The notes beneath the pieces were generated by a model that did no database searches, was not told where the DNA came from, and saw only the letters and a list, made by a program, of their open reading frames with translations. Shown piece by piece: positions 25,701-32,280 of a stretch of 37,431 bases of DNA. Position 1 is the first letter of the stretch. The number at the start of each line of letters is the position of its first letter. This DNA comes from Acidimicrobiaceae bacterium. Lineage in GTDB: Bacteria; Actinomycetota; Acidimicrobiia; Acidimicrobiales; RAAP-2. Location of the stretch: positions 1 to 37,431 of the forward strand of contig CANGPX010000008.1 in NCBI GenBank assembly GCA_947456095.1. The letters are read 5' to 3'. A program made the translations under genes and the position numbers.

Positions 25701-27573
25701 GAATTTGAGTGGTCTCACGTTCTCGTTCGTGAATCTGACCAATGCCAACTTGTCGAGCACCAACCTCACCGGAACTGACCTGTCGAACTCCACCTTGACC
25801 GGTGCAAACCTCGCTGGGGCGACCTTCACTCGCACCAACCTCTCAGCTGCGGTGCTCTCTGGCGTTGACCTGCATGGACAGGTCTTCACGACAGTGACCG
25901 GCAACGCTGCATTCTTCGTTGGCGCTGACCTGAGCGGCGCATCATTTACAGGTGGGGTGTTCACGAGCGCAGACTTTGCCACGGCTGACTTGACGGGACT
26001 TCGCATCACCGGCACAACGATTCAAGGGGTGCAATTCACCGGTGCTTTGTCTGGGTCTGTGGTCATCACCAGCACCTTGCCAACAGGCTGGCGTCTCGTC
26101 AATGGCTACTTGGCCGGCCCGGGAGCCAACCTTGCCGGTGCCAACTTGAATGGCGCGGACTTGTCCGGCCTTTCGCTCACGTGTTCGAACCTTGGACTCT
26201 CGGTTTCGCTGTGCGCGGACCTTTCAGGAGCCAACTTGACCGGCGCCAACTTGAGTTCGGCCAATCTCATCAAGGCAACGTTGGCCGGATCCACCTTGAC
26301 TGGAGCAAACCTCGCTTCAGCCAACGTGAACAACGTGAACTTCTCCGGAGCACAGTTGGCCTCGGCCAACCTGACGGGTGCGAATCTGACTGGAGCGAAC
26401 CTCACGTCCGCACAGTGCGCGCAGGCGACGTTTGCCTCGGCAACAATGTCGTTTGCCACGCTGCAGTCGGCTGCCTTTAGCGGAGCGAGTTTTGCTGGAC
26501 TGCGTTCTGACCACGTCAACGGAACCCCAAGTTCACTGCCAACTTCGTGGCAACTCCTCGGCGGCTACTTACTTGGACCATCAGCCAATCTCACCGGAGC
26601 TGATTTGACCGGATTCTCGCTTGGTTCGATCAACTTGACCAATGCCACGCTGTCAGGTGCGAAGTTGACCGGCACGGACTTGTCCCTTGCCACACTTTCA
26701 GGGGTGAGCTCAGGAACACTTTCGACCTCTGAGACGACGAAGATTCCAAGTTCTTGGATTCTGGCAAGTGGGTACCTCGTTGGACCAGAAGCCAACCTGA
26801 CTGGTGCGAACTTGGCAACGGCGAACTTGGCCGGTGCCACCTTGACCGCCATTGTGTCGGGGTCAGTTTCGGGCACACCCACCCTGCCAACGAACTGGCA
26901 GTTGACGGGGGGATATCTCCTTGGCCCAACAGCAAATCTGGCTGGCGCAAACTTAGGGGGCCTCAACCTAAGCAATGTCGACCTGTCGTCAGCGAACTTG
27001 ACCAATGCTTCCATTGTCGGTGCCAATATCTTCAACACCTTGCTCTCTTCGGCCAACTTGAGTGGCTTGCGATCGGGTCAGAACTCGACCGTTCCGCTGA
27101 CCTTGCCAACCGATTGGCGCTGGAGTTCGACCTACCTTGTTGGTCCAGGAGCAAACCTGTCTGGAGCAAACCTGTCTGGCATTGACTTGACCGGAACCAA
27201 TCTGACCGGGGTCAACTTGACCGGGGCAACGGTTACGAATGCCACGTTCACCCTCGCCACGTTGGACCAAGTGATCTCGGGTTCCGTCGTTGGTCAACCA
27301 ACGTCGCTCCCGTCTGGTTGGTCAGTAGTGGGTGGGTACTTCGTTGGCCCAACAGCCAATCTCACTAAAGCGAATTTCGCCTCGAAGAACTTGTCAAACG
27401 CCAACTTGTCAAATGCCAACTTGACCGGTGCCACCTTGACCGGGGCGTCGCTCAGTGGAGCCAACCTTTCAAACGCCATACTCACTGGAGTGATTTCTGG
27501 TTCCGTCACTGGAACTCCAGCTTCGCTCCCACCGCTGTGGGCGCTTATTGGTGGGGTCCTCGTCGGTCCGTAG
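19729..27573 (+). CDS. giant secreted protein: three FN3-like domains plus about 32 pentapeptide-repeat modules
   Basis: The product is 2614 residues from GTG 19729, or 2621 from an upstream TTG at 19708. The N-terminus has a signal peptide or anchor (hydrophobic about residues 9-29, possible cleavage after LSAALGA). Three fibronectin-III-like domains follow at about 33-300, each with PSAP- or PQPP-type starts, GGSPITGY-type strands and one closely spaced Cys pair (CTTTGALSC kind). From about residue 310 to the end the protein is A(N/D)LxG pentapeptides, which fold as a right-handed square beta-helix. They are broken about every 45-110 residues by a spacer of the type SGGIxGTPxxLPxxWxLxxGYLVGP. 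No LPXTG, C-terminal helix or enzyme domain is seen. A surface fibre or adhesin is an inference. GTG 19729 is preferred because a -10-like TAAGAC ends 7 bases before it. The gene lies between metF and icd. Confidence 0.9.
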   Translation: MVVLSRLQRISVVAFFVTVVTLMWLSAALGATVKVPSAPRSVVVVSLNSGATVRWAAPLSNGGAAVSGYLATAIPSGKTCTTTGALSCQITGLANGQRVVVSVKARNRIGLSQPSASVPVIPRPTVPSAPTNVRVKPGDGQLVVTWTPSATGGSPITGYSVTTSPGGGGCTSLGEPTCTVVGLTNAQRYSIAITASNGVGNSLVAVGPPSVPAALPQPPQVVSVAMSSTKATLRWLAPTSTGGSPITSYVVSAVPGTGTCSTTGALTCQVTQLTNGTMYTFSVVAKTAVGSSTPTTTIGYSFGATVGNFFVYPGANLSGLDFTGLNFGTVDLTGAIFTGAKLDGANLSHTTLSGVASGTISGSPAALPTQWKLINGFLVGPGANLSGANFGSQDLSGANLTGADLNNAVFVNANFFHIASGGIIGQPLSLPAEFRLVSGFLIGPGADLTGAMLRGAALTSANLANVNFSGANLLNASLANASVVNANLTGATLTGATLTGANFTGSTLSGVISGGLVGTPTLPSGWRSVARYLTGPSANLTGADFTGADLSTLNLTSAIMRNANLTGATLTATTLSGVDLTGATVTGASATGIVGIPLSMPTGWKVVKGTFFGPNVDLTGADLTGVDLSNVNLNGVRLAGATLVGVSSGGIIGTPISLPSDWKLIGGYLLGPAANLADAKLVNLDLSTANFTSVSLAGADLTGATLAGAISGGITGVPLAMPTGWRLSNGFMLGKGSAAFAPGVDLSGSDLSSLSVGTVDLTGAILTNVNLTGADFSKATLTGVRSGGITGLAAGLPQGWILSNGYLVGRGADLTGAQFFNAVLTNAVLTDCNLTGATFANAAMLGVVSGNVIGTPQLPTNWTQFDGGYLAGPGANLSGAKFPNTSFAGLNLTAVNFTGANLSGANFTGATLSAAQFFNATMPGIISGSVKGNPTSLPTNWLFRSGYFIGPGANLKDANLTGATITGANLTLADLTGATLTRIASGSLTGTPTALPDGWSIRSGYLLGPKASLIGANFYNVDLSNTSFADMNVSNANFRGANLVGDSFVGSNCTGTTFTNAQLSSAQFTRATVTSASFSGATLTSASSGGVVGQPSSLPTDWKVVLGYLVGPGADLSAATLTGANLSNVNLTGANLAGALLGGANLGGVDLLGANLGGVQSGSITGTPLVLPPNFKIRAGYLVGPGVKLASANLAGADLSFVDFTGANLFTTNLTGANLASATLTAANLNGAVLSSVRSGGVIGQPSRLPLNWNLLNGYLIGAGADLSSANLAGIDLTNVTLTGATVADANFDNAVLAGVTSGGMVGIPGSLPTSWNLLAGYLVGPAANLAGANFAAVNLASTSLEGANLAGATLTGVRSGFIQGTPAALPTGWLIANGYLVGPGANLISANLASADLTGATLSGASVAGANFTSATMPGLRSGLVTGTPATLPVAWRLTGGFFIGPGADLTGANLTGFSLTGATLTGATLTGATLSGVSSGGIIGQPTALPMSWSLIAGYLVGPAANLIGADLSGANLAGINLAGAKLSSATLSGVTSGGIVGTPSSLPTSWSLLGGYLIGPRANLVGAVLNAIDLSTTTLTGVVSGAVTGSPTQFPTNWRLIAGYLVGPGADLSGANLSNQDLTGIDAEDANVTNANFTGSLLTSANLARAVVEGANFTDVTFQGVISGGLVGTPSVLPTGFRVAAGYLAGPGANLSNADLSGITLAGLDLSGATLTGVRSSGVTGTAVALPTHFQVLAGHLVGPGVDLSQMVLSQLSFAGVDLTGANLKQATITGSSFAAATMVNVKSGGVSGTPTSLPPGWVVVTGGYLAGPGANLGGANFADVDLSGIDLSSANLAGVSSGNTTPPAQLPTSWRSVAGYLIGPGANLTGANLTGVNLTGAVLANATLSGASFTSANLTGVLSGGVQGVPSSLPTGWGVVGGYLAGPGANLTGANLTGLDLSKVDLTGATVVGVISGSITKGPFGYPANWRLANGYLVGPYANLSGLNLSGLTFSFVNLTNANLSSTNLTGTDLSNSTLTGANLAGATFTRTNLSAAVLSGVDLHGQVFTTVTGNAAFFVGADLSGASFTGGVFTSADFATADLTGLRITGTTIQGVQFTGALSGSVVITSTLPTGWRLVNGYLAGPGANLAGANLNGADLSGLSLTCSNLGLSVSLCADLSGANLTGANLSSANLIKATLAGSTLTGANLASANVNNVNFSGAQLASANLTGANLTGANLTSAQCAQATFASATMSFATLQSAAFSGASFAGLRSDHVNGTPSSLPTSWQLLGGYLLGPSANLTGADLTGFSLGSINLTNATLSGAKLTGTDLSLATLSGVSSGTLSTSETTKIPSSWILASGYLVGPEANLTGANLATANLAGATLTAIVSGSVSGTPTLPTNWQLTGGYLLGPTANLAGANLGGLNLSNVDLSSANLTNASIVGANIFNTLLSSANLSGLRSGQNSTVPLTLPTDWRWSSTYLVGPGANLSGANLSGIDLTGTNLTGVNLTGATVTNATFTLATLDQVISGSVVGQPTSLPSGWSVVGGYFVGPTANLTKANFASKNLSNANLSNANLTGATLTGASLSGANLSNAILTGVISGSVTGTPASLPPLWALIGGVLVGP
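20650..27573 (+). repeat. tandem modular repeat region inside the giant gene (about 32 modules, mean about 72 codons)
   Basis: Reading the translation I count 32 spacers with the LPxxW...GYLxGP pattern or a clear variant. The first pentapeptide block begins at YPGANL near 20662, and the last spacer ends with GGVLVGP at the stop codon. Block length varies: the shortest is about 48 codons from GP to GP (near 24414-24558), and others exceed 100. Conserved codons recur (such as GGC-TAC-CTC-GTT-GGC), but modules are not identical at the DNA level, so the duplications look old or strongly selected. One block near 26180-26220 contains a non-pentapeptide insertion with two cysteines (LTCSNLGLSVSLCADL). 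Confidence 0.85.
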
Positions 27574-27613
27574 GGTTGGCAACTGCACGGGCGAAGCCCC
27601 TTGCAAGTCGGCG

Positions 27614-27619
27614 TAGAAT
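27614..27619 (+). promoter_or_regulatory. -10 box (TAGAAT) for leaderless icd
   Basis: TAGAAT is one base from the TATAAT consensus at its most variable positions and is followed by exactly six bases and ATG 27626, with no Shine-Dalgarno. The 52 bases between the giant gene and icd otherwise hold only a short GGGC-GAA-GCCC hairpin at 27589-27599, too weak to call a terminator. Confidence 0.6.
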
Positions 27620-27625
27620 GAGCGC

Positions 27626-28822
27626 ATGCCTGAGAAGATCACTATGGGGGCTGACGGCCTCCTCCACGTTCCTGAAGTTCCGATCATCCCTTTCATTGAA
27701 GGTGATGGAACCGGCGTCGACATCTGGCCAGCGGCCAAGTTGGTGCTCGATGCAGCAGCCAAAAAGCACGGCAAGGAAGTTGCCTGGGTTGAAGTCTTGG
27801 CTGGTGAGAAGGCCTTTAACGAGACTGGGAACTGGTTGCCAGAGGAGACGGTTGAATCCTTCCGTGACCACCTGATTGGTATCAAGGGCCCACTCACGAC
27901 TCCTATTGGTGGTGGCATTCGTTCGCTCAACGTGGCCCTTCGCCAACTGCTTGACCTCTACGTCTGCTTGCGCCCGGTGCGCTGGTTCCAAGGCGTGCCT
28001 TCACCAGTACTGCACCCAGAAGCAGTCGACATGGTGATCTTCCGTGAGAACACCGAAGACATCTACGCCGGCATGGAAGCCGAAGCCGGCACCGAAGAAG
28101 TCGAAAAGCTGCGCACGTTCCTTCGTGAGCAGATGGGCTGGGATGTTCGTGAAGGTTCTGGCATTGGCATCAAGCCAATCTCACAAATGGGTTCCAAGCG
28201 CCTCATTCGTGCTGCGATTCAGTACGCGGTTGACAAGGGTCGCGAGTCAGTCACCATTGTCCACAAGGGCAACATCCAAAAGTTCACCGAAGGTGCCTTC
28301 ATGAAGTGGGGCTACGAGCTCGTTCGAGAAGAGTTCAGTGACGTGGCCGTTGGCTGGGATGACTGTGGTGGAAAGCCAGGGTCAAAGATCTTGGTCAAAG
28401 ACTCCATTGCCGACATCACCTTGCAGCAGGTGCTCACCCGCCCAGCTGAGTTCGACGTCATTGCCACGACCAACTTGAACGGCGACTACCTCTCTGACGC
28501 CTTGGCTGCCCAAGTCGGCGGTATTGGCATTGCCCCTGGTGGCAACATCAACTACATGACTGGTCATGGCATCTTTGAAGCAACCCACGGCACCGCACCG
28601 AAGTATGCCGGCCAAGACAAGGTCAACCCAGGTTCCGTTCTTCTCTCGGGCGTCATGATGTTCGAGCACTTGGGCTGGGACGCTGCAGCGAAAGACATCG
28701 TCACGGCTCTTGAGGCAACGATTGCCGACAAGATCGTGACCTATGACTTTGCTCGCATGATGGACGGCGCAACAGAAGTCAAGTGCTCGGAATTTGCTAG
28801 CGCCATCGTCGACCGCCTGTAA
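27626..28822 (+). CDS. icd: NADP-dependent isocitrate dehydrogenase
   Basis: A 398-residue enzyme of the bacterial homodimeric E. coli type, oxidising isocitrate to 2-oxoglutarate in the TCA cycle. Isocitrate-binding residues are in [13 protein letters not shown], where S100 corresponds to the E. coli Ser113 phosphorylation site, followed by [14 protein letters not shown] and [13 protein letters not shown]213 lies in [14 protein letters not shown], and the metal-binding aspartates are in [10 protein letters not shown]326-Y327 in [17 protein letters not shown] indicate NADP rather than NAD preference. The start at ATG is supported by the leaderless promoter. mdh follows 63 bases later with its own ribosome site. 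Confidence 0.96.
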   Translation: MPEKITMGADGLLHVPEVPIIPFIEGDGTGVDIWPAAKLVLDAAAKKHGKEVAWVEVLAGEKAFNETGNWLPEETVESFRDHLIGIKGPLTTPIGGGIRSLNVALRQLLDLYVCLRPVRWFQGVPSPVLHPEAVDMVIFRENTEDIYAGMEAEAGTEEVEKLRTFLREQMGWDVREGSGIGIKPISQMGSKRLIRAAIQYAVDKGRESVTIVHKGNIQKFTEGAFMKWGYELVREEFSDVAVGWDDCGGKPGSKILVKDSIADITLQQVLTRPAEFDVIATTNLNGDYLSDALAAQVGGIGIAPGGNINYMTGHGIFEATHGTAPKYAGQDKVNPGSVLLSGVMMFEHLGWDAAAKDIVTALEATIADKIVTYDFARMMDGATEVKCSEFASAIVDRL

Positions 28823-28885
28823 CTAACGATTTGAAGTCTGCAGTAGATCACGCAATCTCAACTCAACCACTTGAAGGGAATTCCC

Positions 28886-29881
28886 ATGGCGAAGTCACCA
28901 CTCCACGTCACCGTCACCGGCGCTGCCGGCCAGATTGGCTACCAACTCTTGTTCCGCATTGCGAGCGGCCAGCTCTTGGGTGCCGACCAGCCTGTGGTTC
29001 TCCGTCTCTTAGAGATTGAGCCAGCCATGAAGGCGCTCGAAGGCGTCGTCATGGAACTTGACGACTGTGCATTCCCACTGCTCGCTGGCATTGAAGCGAC
29101 GTCGAACTTGGATGTGGCATTCACCAACACCTCATGGGCGCTGCTCGTTGGTTCCATCCCACGTAAAGCCGGCATGGAGCGCGGTGACCTGCTCAACGTC
29201 AACGGTGGCATCTTCAAGCCACAAGGCGAGGCCATTGCCCGAAACGCCGCCAGCGATATTCGGGTGCTCGTTGTTGGGAACCCCTGCAACACCAACTGCC
29301 TCATTGCTCGCAGCAATGCTCCTGAGGTCCCAGCAGACCGTTGGTTTGCCATGACCCGCCTCGACCAGAACCGGGCGCAGACGCAACTAGCGAAGAAGGC
29401 CGGAGTCTCGGTTGCTGAGGTCAGCCAAATTGCCATCTGGGGCAACCACTCGGCCACGCAGTTCCCTGACTTTGCCAACTCGACGATCTCGGGCAAGCCA
29501 ACAACTGACGTCATCTCGGACCAAGCCTGGCTTGAAGGTGACTTCATCTCGACCGTGCAAAAGCGTGGCGCCGCCATCATTGAAGCTCGTGGGGTGTCTT
29601 CGGCTGCTTCAGCGGCAAATGCCGCTATTGACACCGTTGTTGGTCTTCACACGAAGACCGAAGCTGGCAACTCGGTTTCCGTTGCGGTTTGCTCAAACGG
29701 TGAATACGGCGTGCCAGAAGGTCTGCAGTTCGGTTACCCAATCATTGCTGACGGCGAAGGTGGCTGGTCAGTGCTCGAAGGCTTAAGCCACGATGAGTTC
29801 GCCAAGGGCCGTATCCAGGCCACGACCGATGAACTGCTCGGCGAGCGTGACGACGTGAAGGCACTTGGCCTGATTGGCTAA
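28886..29881 (+). CDS. mdh: malate dehydrogenase (NAD)
   Basis: A 331-residue enzyme of the actinobacterial/cytosolic-type MDH subgroup, oxidising malate to oxaloacetate. The NAD loop is [18 protein letters not shown] (from 11). Substrate arginines are R93 and R99 in [13 protein letters not shown]. The catalytic pair is D160 (TRLDQNR) and H188 ([12 protein letters not shown]). ATG 28886 is chosen over the frame opening at 28871 because AAGGG lies just upstream and the family begins at this point. It sits behind icd on the same strand, and co-transcription is likely. Confidence 0.96.
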   Translation: MAKSPLHVTVTGAAGQIGYQLLFRIASGQLLGADQPVVLRLLEIEPAMKALEGVVMELDDCAFPLLAGIEATSNLDVAFTNTSWALLVGSIPRKAGMERGDLLNVNGGIFKPQGEAIARNAASDIRVLVVGNPCNTNCLIARSNAPEVPADRWFAMTRLDQNRAQTQLAKKAGVSVAEVSQIAIWGNHSATQFPDFANSTISGKPTTDVISDQAWLEGDFISTVQKRGAAIIEARGVSSAASAANAAIDTVVGLHTKTEAGNSVSVAVCSNGEYGVPEGLQFGYPIIADGEGGWSVLEGLSHDEFAKGRIQATTDELLGERDDVKALGLIG

Positions 29882-29949
29882 GTGTTGGACAGCGCTTCGT
29901 GGGGACTTGTGCCGCACTGTTGCTGAAGTATCGAGAGCAGATAACTCGC

Positions 29950-29981
29950 TCAGGCGCCTTTTGCCTGAAGGAGGACCTCCT
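29950..29981 (+). promoter_or_regulatory. two adjacent hairpins after mdh; the second contains a perfect AGGAGG site
   Basis: TCAGGC (29950-29955) pairs with GCCTGA (29963-29968) around a 7-base loop. Immediately after, AGGAGG (29969-29974) and CCTCCT (29976-29981) form a perfect palindrome around one base. No T-run follows. The pair could be a weak terminator between convergent mdh and the 30002 gene, or a ribosome site with its own anti-Shine-Dalgarno for the small ORF at 29982. Confidence 0.4.
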
Positions 29982-30065
29982 GTGTCGAGTGGTGAGTGGC
30001 GCTACGCAGTCGCCGGTGGCGGTGGCGGTGGCGGTGGCGGAAGTTGCGAGGATGTGACGACCTGA
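29982..30065 (+). CDS. possible 27-residue Gly-rich small protein
   Basis: GTG 29982 lies 7 bases after a perfect AGGAGG and opens a frame of 27 residues to TGA 30065. The product begins MSSGEWRYAVA, has a run of nine glycines, and ends SCEDVTT. The poly-Gly comes from the GGTGGC hexamer repeat, which on the other strand encodes the poly-Pro tail of the 30002 gene. The strong ribosome site argues for the ORF; the antisense overlap and low-complexity content argue against it. No family is recognised. Confidence 0.25.
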   Translation: MSSGEWRYAVAGGGGGGGGGSCEDVTT

Positions 30066-30334
30066 GGCTTGATTCGGTAGGTTCCTGCCAACATCACCAT
30101 GACAATGCCTGCACCTCCGAGGCCGAAGGCAATGCCAAACCACTGTGCAGCGCTCCACGTTCCATCTGTGCAGTAGGGGGCACCTCCACCGCCACTGAGG
30201 TTGCACGCAAGGTACTTGAAGCCATTTTCGACCATGAGGCGAAGGGCCATGCCAAAGACGACGATCGCACCAGCGATGAGCAGAAAAAAAACTGCCCGTG
30301 GAGACAGTCTTTGAGTCATCACGCCTTCATCCAC
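30002..30334 (-). CDS. small two-helix membrane protein with a poly-Pro tail, unknown
   Basis: The product is 110 residues from GTG 30334, or 105 from ATG 30319. Helix 1 is at about 14-34 and helix 2 at about 66-86. Between them is a short loop with two cysteines (CNLSGGGGAPYC) that is probably outside the cell. The C-terminal tail has nine consecutive prolines. GTG 30334 is favoured because TTGCTG, 17 bases, TAACCT and six bases precede it, a full promoter for a leaderless message. ATG 30319 has a GAAGG site, so it remains possible. No family is recognised. It is divergent from the exported-protein gene at 30464. Confidence 0.6.
   Translation of the reverse strand: MDEGVMTQRLSPRAVFFLLIAGAIVVFGMALRLMVENGFKYLACNLSGGGGAPYCTDGTWSAAQWFGIAFGLGGAGIVMVMLAGTYRIKPQVVTSSQLPPPPPPPPPATA
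30013..30042. repeat. GGTGGC hexanucleotide repeat, about 4.5 units
   Basis: A short perfect tandem repeat that encodes the poly-proline tail of the minus-strand membrane protein and, on the plus strand, the poly-glycine of the possible small ORF. In-frame unit gain or loss would only change tail length, so it could be polymorphic. Confidence 0.8.
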
Positions 30335-30340
30335 TTCGTC

Positions 30341-30369
30341 AGGTTAGCGAGGTGAAAATCCGCCAGCAA
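30341..30369 (-). promoter_or_regulatory. promoter (-35 TTGCTG, -10 TAACCT) of the small membrane protein gene
   Basis: On the minus strand TTGCTG (30369-30364) and TAACCT (30346-30341) are 17 bases apart. Six bases follow before GTG 30334. This is the most complete of the leaderless promoters in the window. Confidence 0.5.
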
Positions 30370-30422
30370 CCGTCGTACCGCGTTGGGTGAATAACAGGTG
30401 AGCGGACAAGTATTCGCCGTTC

Positions 30423-30438
30423 TGCTGCGTGCGCAGCA
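30423..30438. promoter_or_regulatory. palindrome TGCTGC-GTGC-GCAGCA, possible operator
   Basis: A perfect 6-bp inverted repeat with a 4-base centre lies in the divergent region 30335-30463. It covers the expected -35 zone of the plus-strand promoter whose -10 is at 30452-30457. It could be a repressor site or simply a DNA or RNA hairpin. Confidence 0.3.
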
Positions 30439-30451
30439 AAACATCATTCAG

Positions 30452-30457
30452 TAGCCT
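30452..30457 (+). promoter_or_regulatory. -10 box (TAGCCT) for leaderless 30464 gene
   Basis: TAGCCT is followed by exactly six bases and ATG 30464, with no Shine-Dalgarno. It is the same hexamer as the ubiA -10 box. Confidence 0.5.
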
Positions 30458-30463
30458 TGGAAT

Positions 30464-31459
30464 ATGCAGCGACGAAGACGGATTCTGGTCACGTTGATCA
30501 TCGTGCTGCTTGGGTTTTCAGGCCTGAGTGCCTATCAAGCAAGCAACCGTTTTAGCCAGCCGCGTGAGGTTGCGCTGGCACAGGCTGAACCACTGTTTGA
30601 GTTGGTCCGCCAGTCCCCATTTGGCAACTACCTCCTCGACGTCAGCGCCCCGAGTGATTGGGCACAACTCGAGGGTCTCACCAAGCCCGTGAGGTTGAAT
30701 GCCATCGCTACTTGTCGGGACTTCTTGGCACTGGCCAAACAACTTGAGGCAACCGTTGTCGACAACAACCCTGCGTGGCCAAGAGCACATCGTGATGCTC
30801 AAGCCCAAATCACTTGTGTGCAGCACCTCACCACGAGAATCCCAACTGGTGGCTACAGCATTGACACCAGTTTTTCCGCCGCCGGAAATTTTCGCCACGA
30901 GACCTCCCTCATCCCTTATGCCATGTCGGTGACGAGCATCTCGCTGGAATCTCCGTGCACTCGCTGCACGGTGCAGCAGTTTGCCTTGACGACTGACCAA
31001 GAGGTGGTTCCGAAGGCGACGTGGGCAGCGAGCTTCGCTTCCCGAGATTCGTCTGACCAAACAGTGCGAAAACTGCTTGACGCAGTTGGCACGGCAAGGC
31101 TCAACGCGCCGAGAAGTAATCCAAACTCACTGAAGCTCCTTGACCAAGCGGTGTCGTCGGTGGCTCTTCCTGCGGGGACGTCGGTCAGCATCGCTACAGA
31201 CCCTTCTTCAGGGCTCTTCGGGCTTGATCTCACGGTTCCTATGAGTGTGAAAGTGTGTCTCAACACCCCTTCGCTTGAAGACCCTTGCCACATTTGCGTT
31301 TCCCTTGCGCCCTTTGTGTCAGCCAACTTTGGCGTAGACGATCCAGGAAATGGCTATGAGCCACGTGAAATTGCTGCAGAGAAATTCGGAAAAGATCCTG
31401 CGTTTGGCACCATTGTTGCCAGGCCATGCAGCGCAGCGTTTCCCAAGTCTTCGAACTAA
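30464..31459 (+). CDS. exported or anchored protein with two CxxC motifs, unknown
   Basis: The 331-residue product has a strongly basic start (MQRRRRI), one hydrophobic helix at about 6-24, and then a soluble extracytoplasmic region without internal helices. Cysteines occur as two CxxC groups (SPCTRCTV and DPCHICVS), plus single residues near positions 84 and 117, near 267 and close to the C-terminus. This suggests disulfides or a metal site. I recognise no family and do not assign a function. It is divergent from the small membrane protein gene, and the 129-base region between them holds both promoters and a palindrome. It converges on the nucleoside phosphorylase gene with 56 noncoding bases between the stops. 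Confidence 0.7.
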   Translation: MQRRRRILVTLIIVLLGFSGLSAYQASNRFSQPREVALAQAEPLFELVRQSPFGNYLLDVSAPSDWAQLEGLTKPVRLNAIATCRDFLALAKQLEATVVDNNPAWPRAHRDAQAQITCVQHLTTRIPTGGYSIDTSFSAAGNFRHETSLIPYAMSVTSISLESPCTRCTVQQFALTTDQEVVPKATWAASFASRDSSDQTVRKLLDAVGTARLNAPRSNPNSLKLLDQAVSSVALPAGTSVSIATDPSSGLFGLDLTVPMSVKVCLNTPSLEDPCHICVSLAPFVSANFGVDDPGNGYEPREIAAEKFGKDPAFGTIVARPCSAAFPKSSN

Positions 31460-31515
31460 ATCGCAACGGAGGTTCGCTTGGAACCCCAGCCCTCAAACCG
31501 TTGCTGCGTGAAGCA

Positions 31516-32280
31516 CTAGAGCCGGAGAACACCCTGGACGGCAAGGTCAAACATGGCGACTCTCGCGTCGCTGTGGCCCATCCAATTCCGCTCATCCCAA
31601 ACTTCACCAGCTAACGAATCTCCGGCATAGAGGAGTTGAGCGAAGGCAATTTTTCGGTAGTGAGCAACCGCCATGAACGCTGCTGCTTCCATCTCAACCG
31701 CAACACAGCCTTCAGTCACTCGTCGCTCGACTCGCGACCTCGTCTCTCGGTAGAGCGCATCGGTCGTCCAGACCTTGGCTTGTCGGTGTGGCACATGGAG
31801 TTCTGTGAGCAACTGGGTGACGACCTCCACGCCACGTGGGTCTGCCAGCACCGTTCGTGAAGGGGCGAGATAGTGAAATGAAGTCCCCTCGTCTCGAACG
31901 GCTTCAGTCACCACGAGCGGGTGACCGAGAACAAGTTCATGAACGAGTGCACCGGCGCCACCAACGGCTACGACCTTGGTCGTTCCTCCAGCAATCATTT
32001 CTTCTAAGAACCCAGCAGCGAGTGGAGCACCAACGCCGGGGTGGACAACGGAGACCACTTCGCCTTCAACGTCCATTGCGTAGACGGGATTGACGCCAAT
32101 TTCAGATCGGAGGTGATGGATGACTCGAAGCCGACCGGAGTTCTCTAACTGTTGGAGCACATCTTGAAAGAAACAGAGCACCGTGCGCTCAGGCAGTGGC
32201 GTGGCGTTTCGCGCACTTGGGGCAATGACACCGACTTCTTGGAGATCATTTTCGGCGAGGGCCAAGCCGTCAGTGTTCAC
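31516..32280 (-). CDS. nucleoside phosphorylase (uridine phosphorylase family)
   Basis: A 254-residue member of the PNP/UDP phosphorylase family, which splits a nucleoside with phosphate into base and ribose-1-phosphate. Typical motifs are HPGVGAPLAAGFLEEMIAGG, VAVGGAGAL, the base-binding AVRDEGTSFHYL, and VAVEMEAAAFMAVA, whose ME binds the ribose hydroxyls. Uridine phosphorylase or a related purine enzyme is likely, but the base cannot be fixed from sequence. The start is GTG, overlapping the stop of the upstream 118-residue gene (GTGA). It is therefore the last gene of the sdh transcription unit or of a sub-operon. Confidence 0.85.
   Translation of the reverse strand: MNTDGLALAENDLQEVGVIAPSARNATPLPERTVLCFFQDVLQQLENSGRLRVIHHLRSEIGVNPVYAMDVEGEVVSVVHPGVGAPLAAGFLEEMIAGGTTKVVAVGGAGALVHELVLGHPLVVTEAVRDEGTSFHYLAPSRTVLADPRGVEVVTQLLTELHVPHRQAKVWTTDALYRETRSRVERRVTEGCVAVEMEAAAFMAVAHYRKIAFAQLLYAGDSLAGEVWDERNWMGHSDARVAMFDLAVQGVLRL

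Noticed and set aside
20661..27509. Many long minus-strand open frames inside the giant gene, rich in KLAPVRFAPGPT-like repeats
   Set aside because: They are the antisense reading of the pentapeptide codons: the same repeat period, start and end set by chance stops, no ribosome sites, and improbable low-complexity composition.
27589..27599. GGGC-GAA-GCCC hairpin considered as terminator after the giant gene
   Set aside because: The stem is only four pairs with no T-run. It is too weak to support a terminator.
30013..30042. Short tandem repeat considered as a CRISPR or regulatory array
   Set aside because: It is a simple hexamer repeat coding for Pro/Gly, with no spacers.
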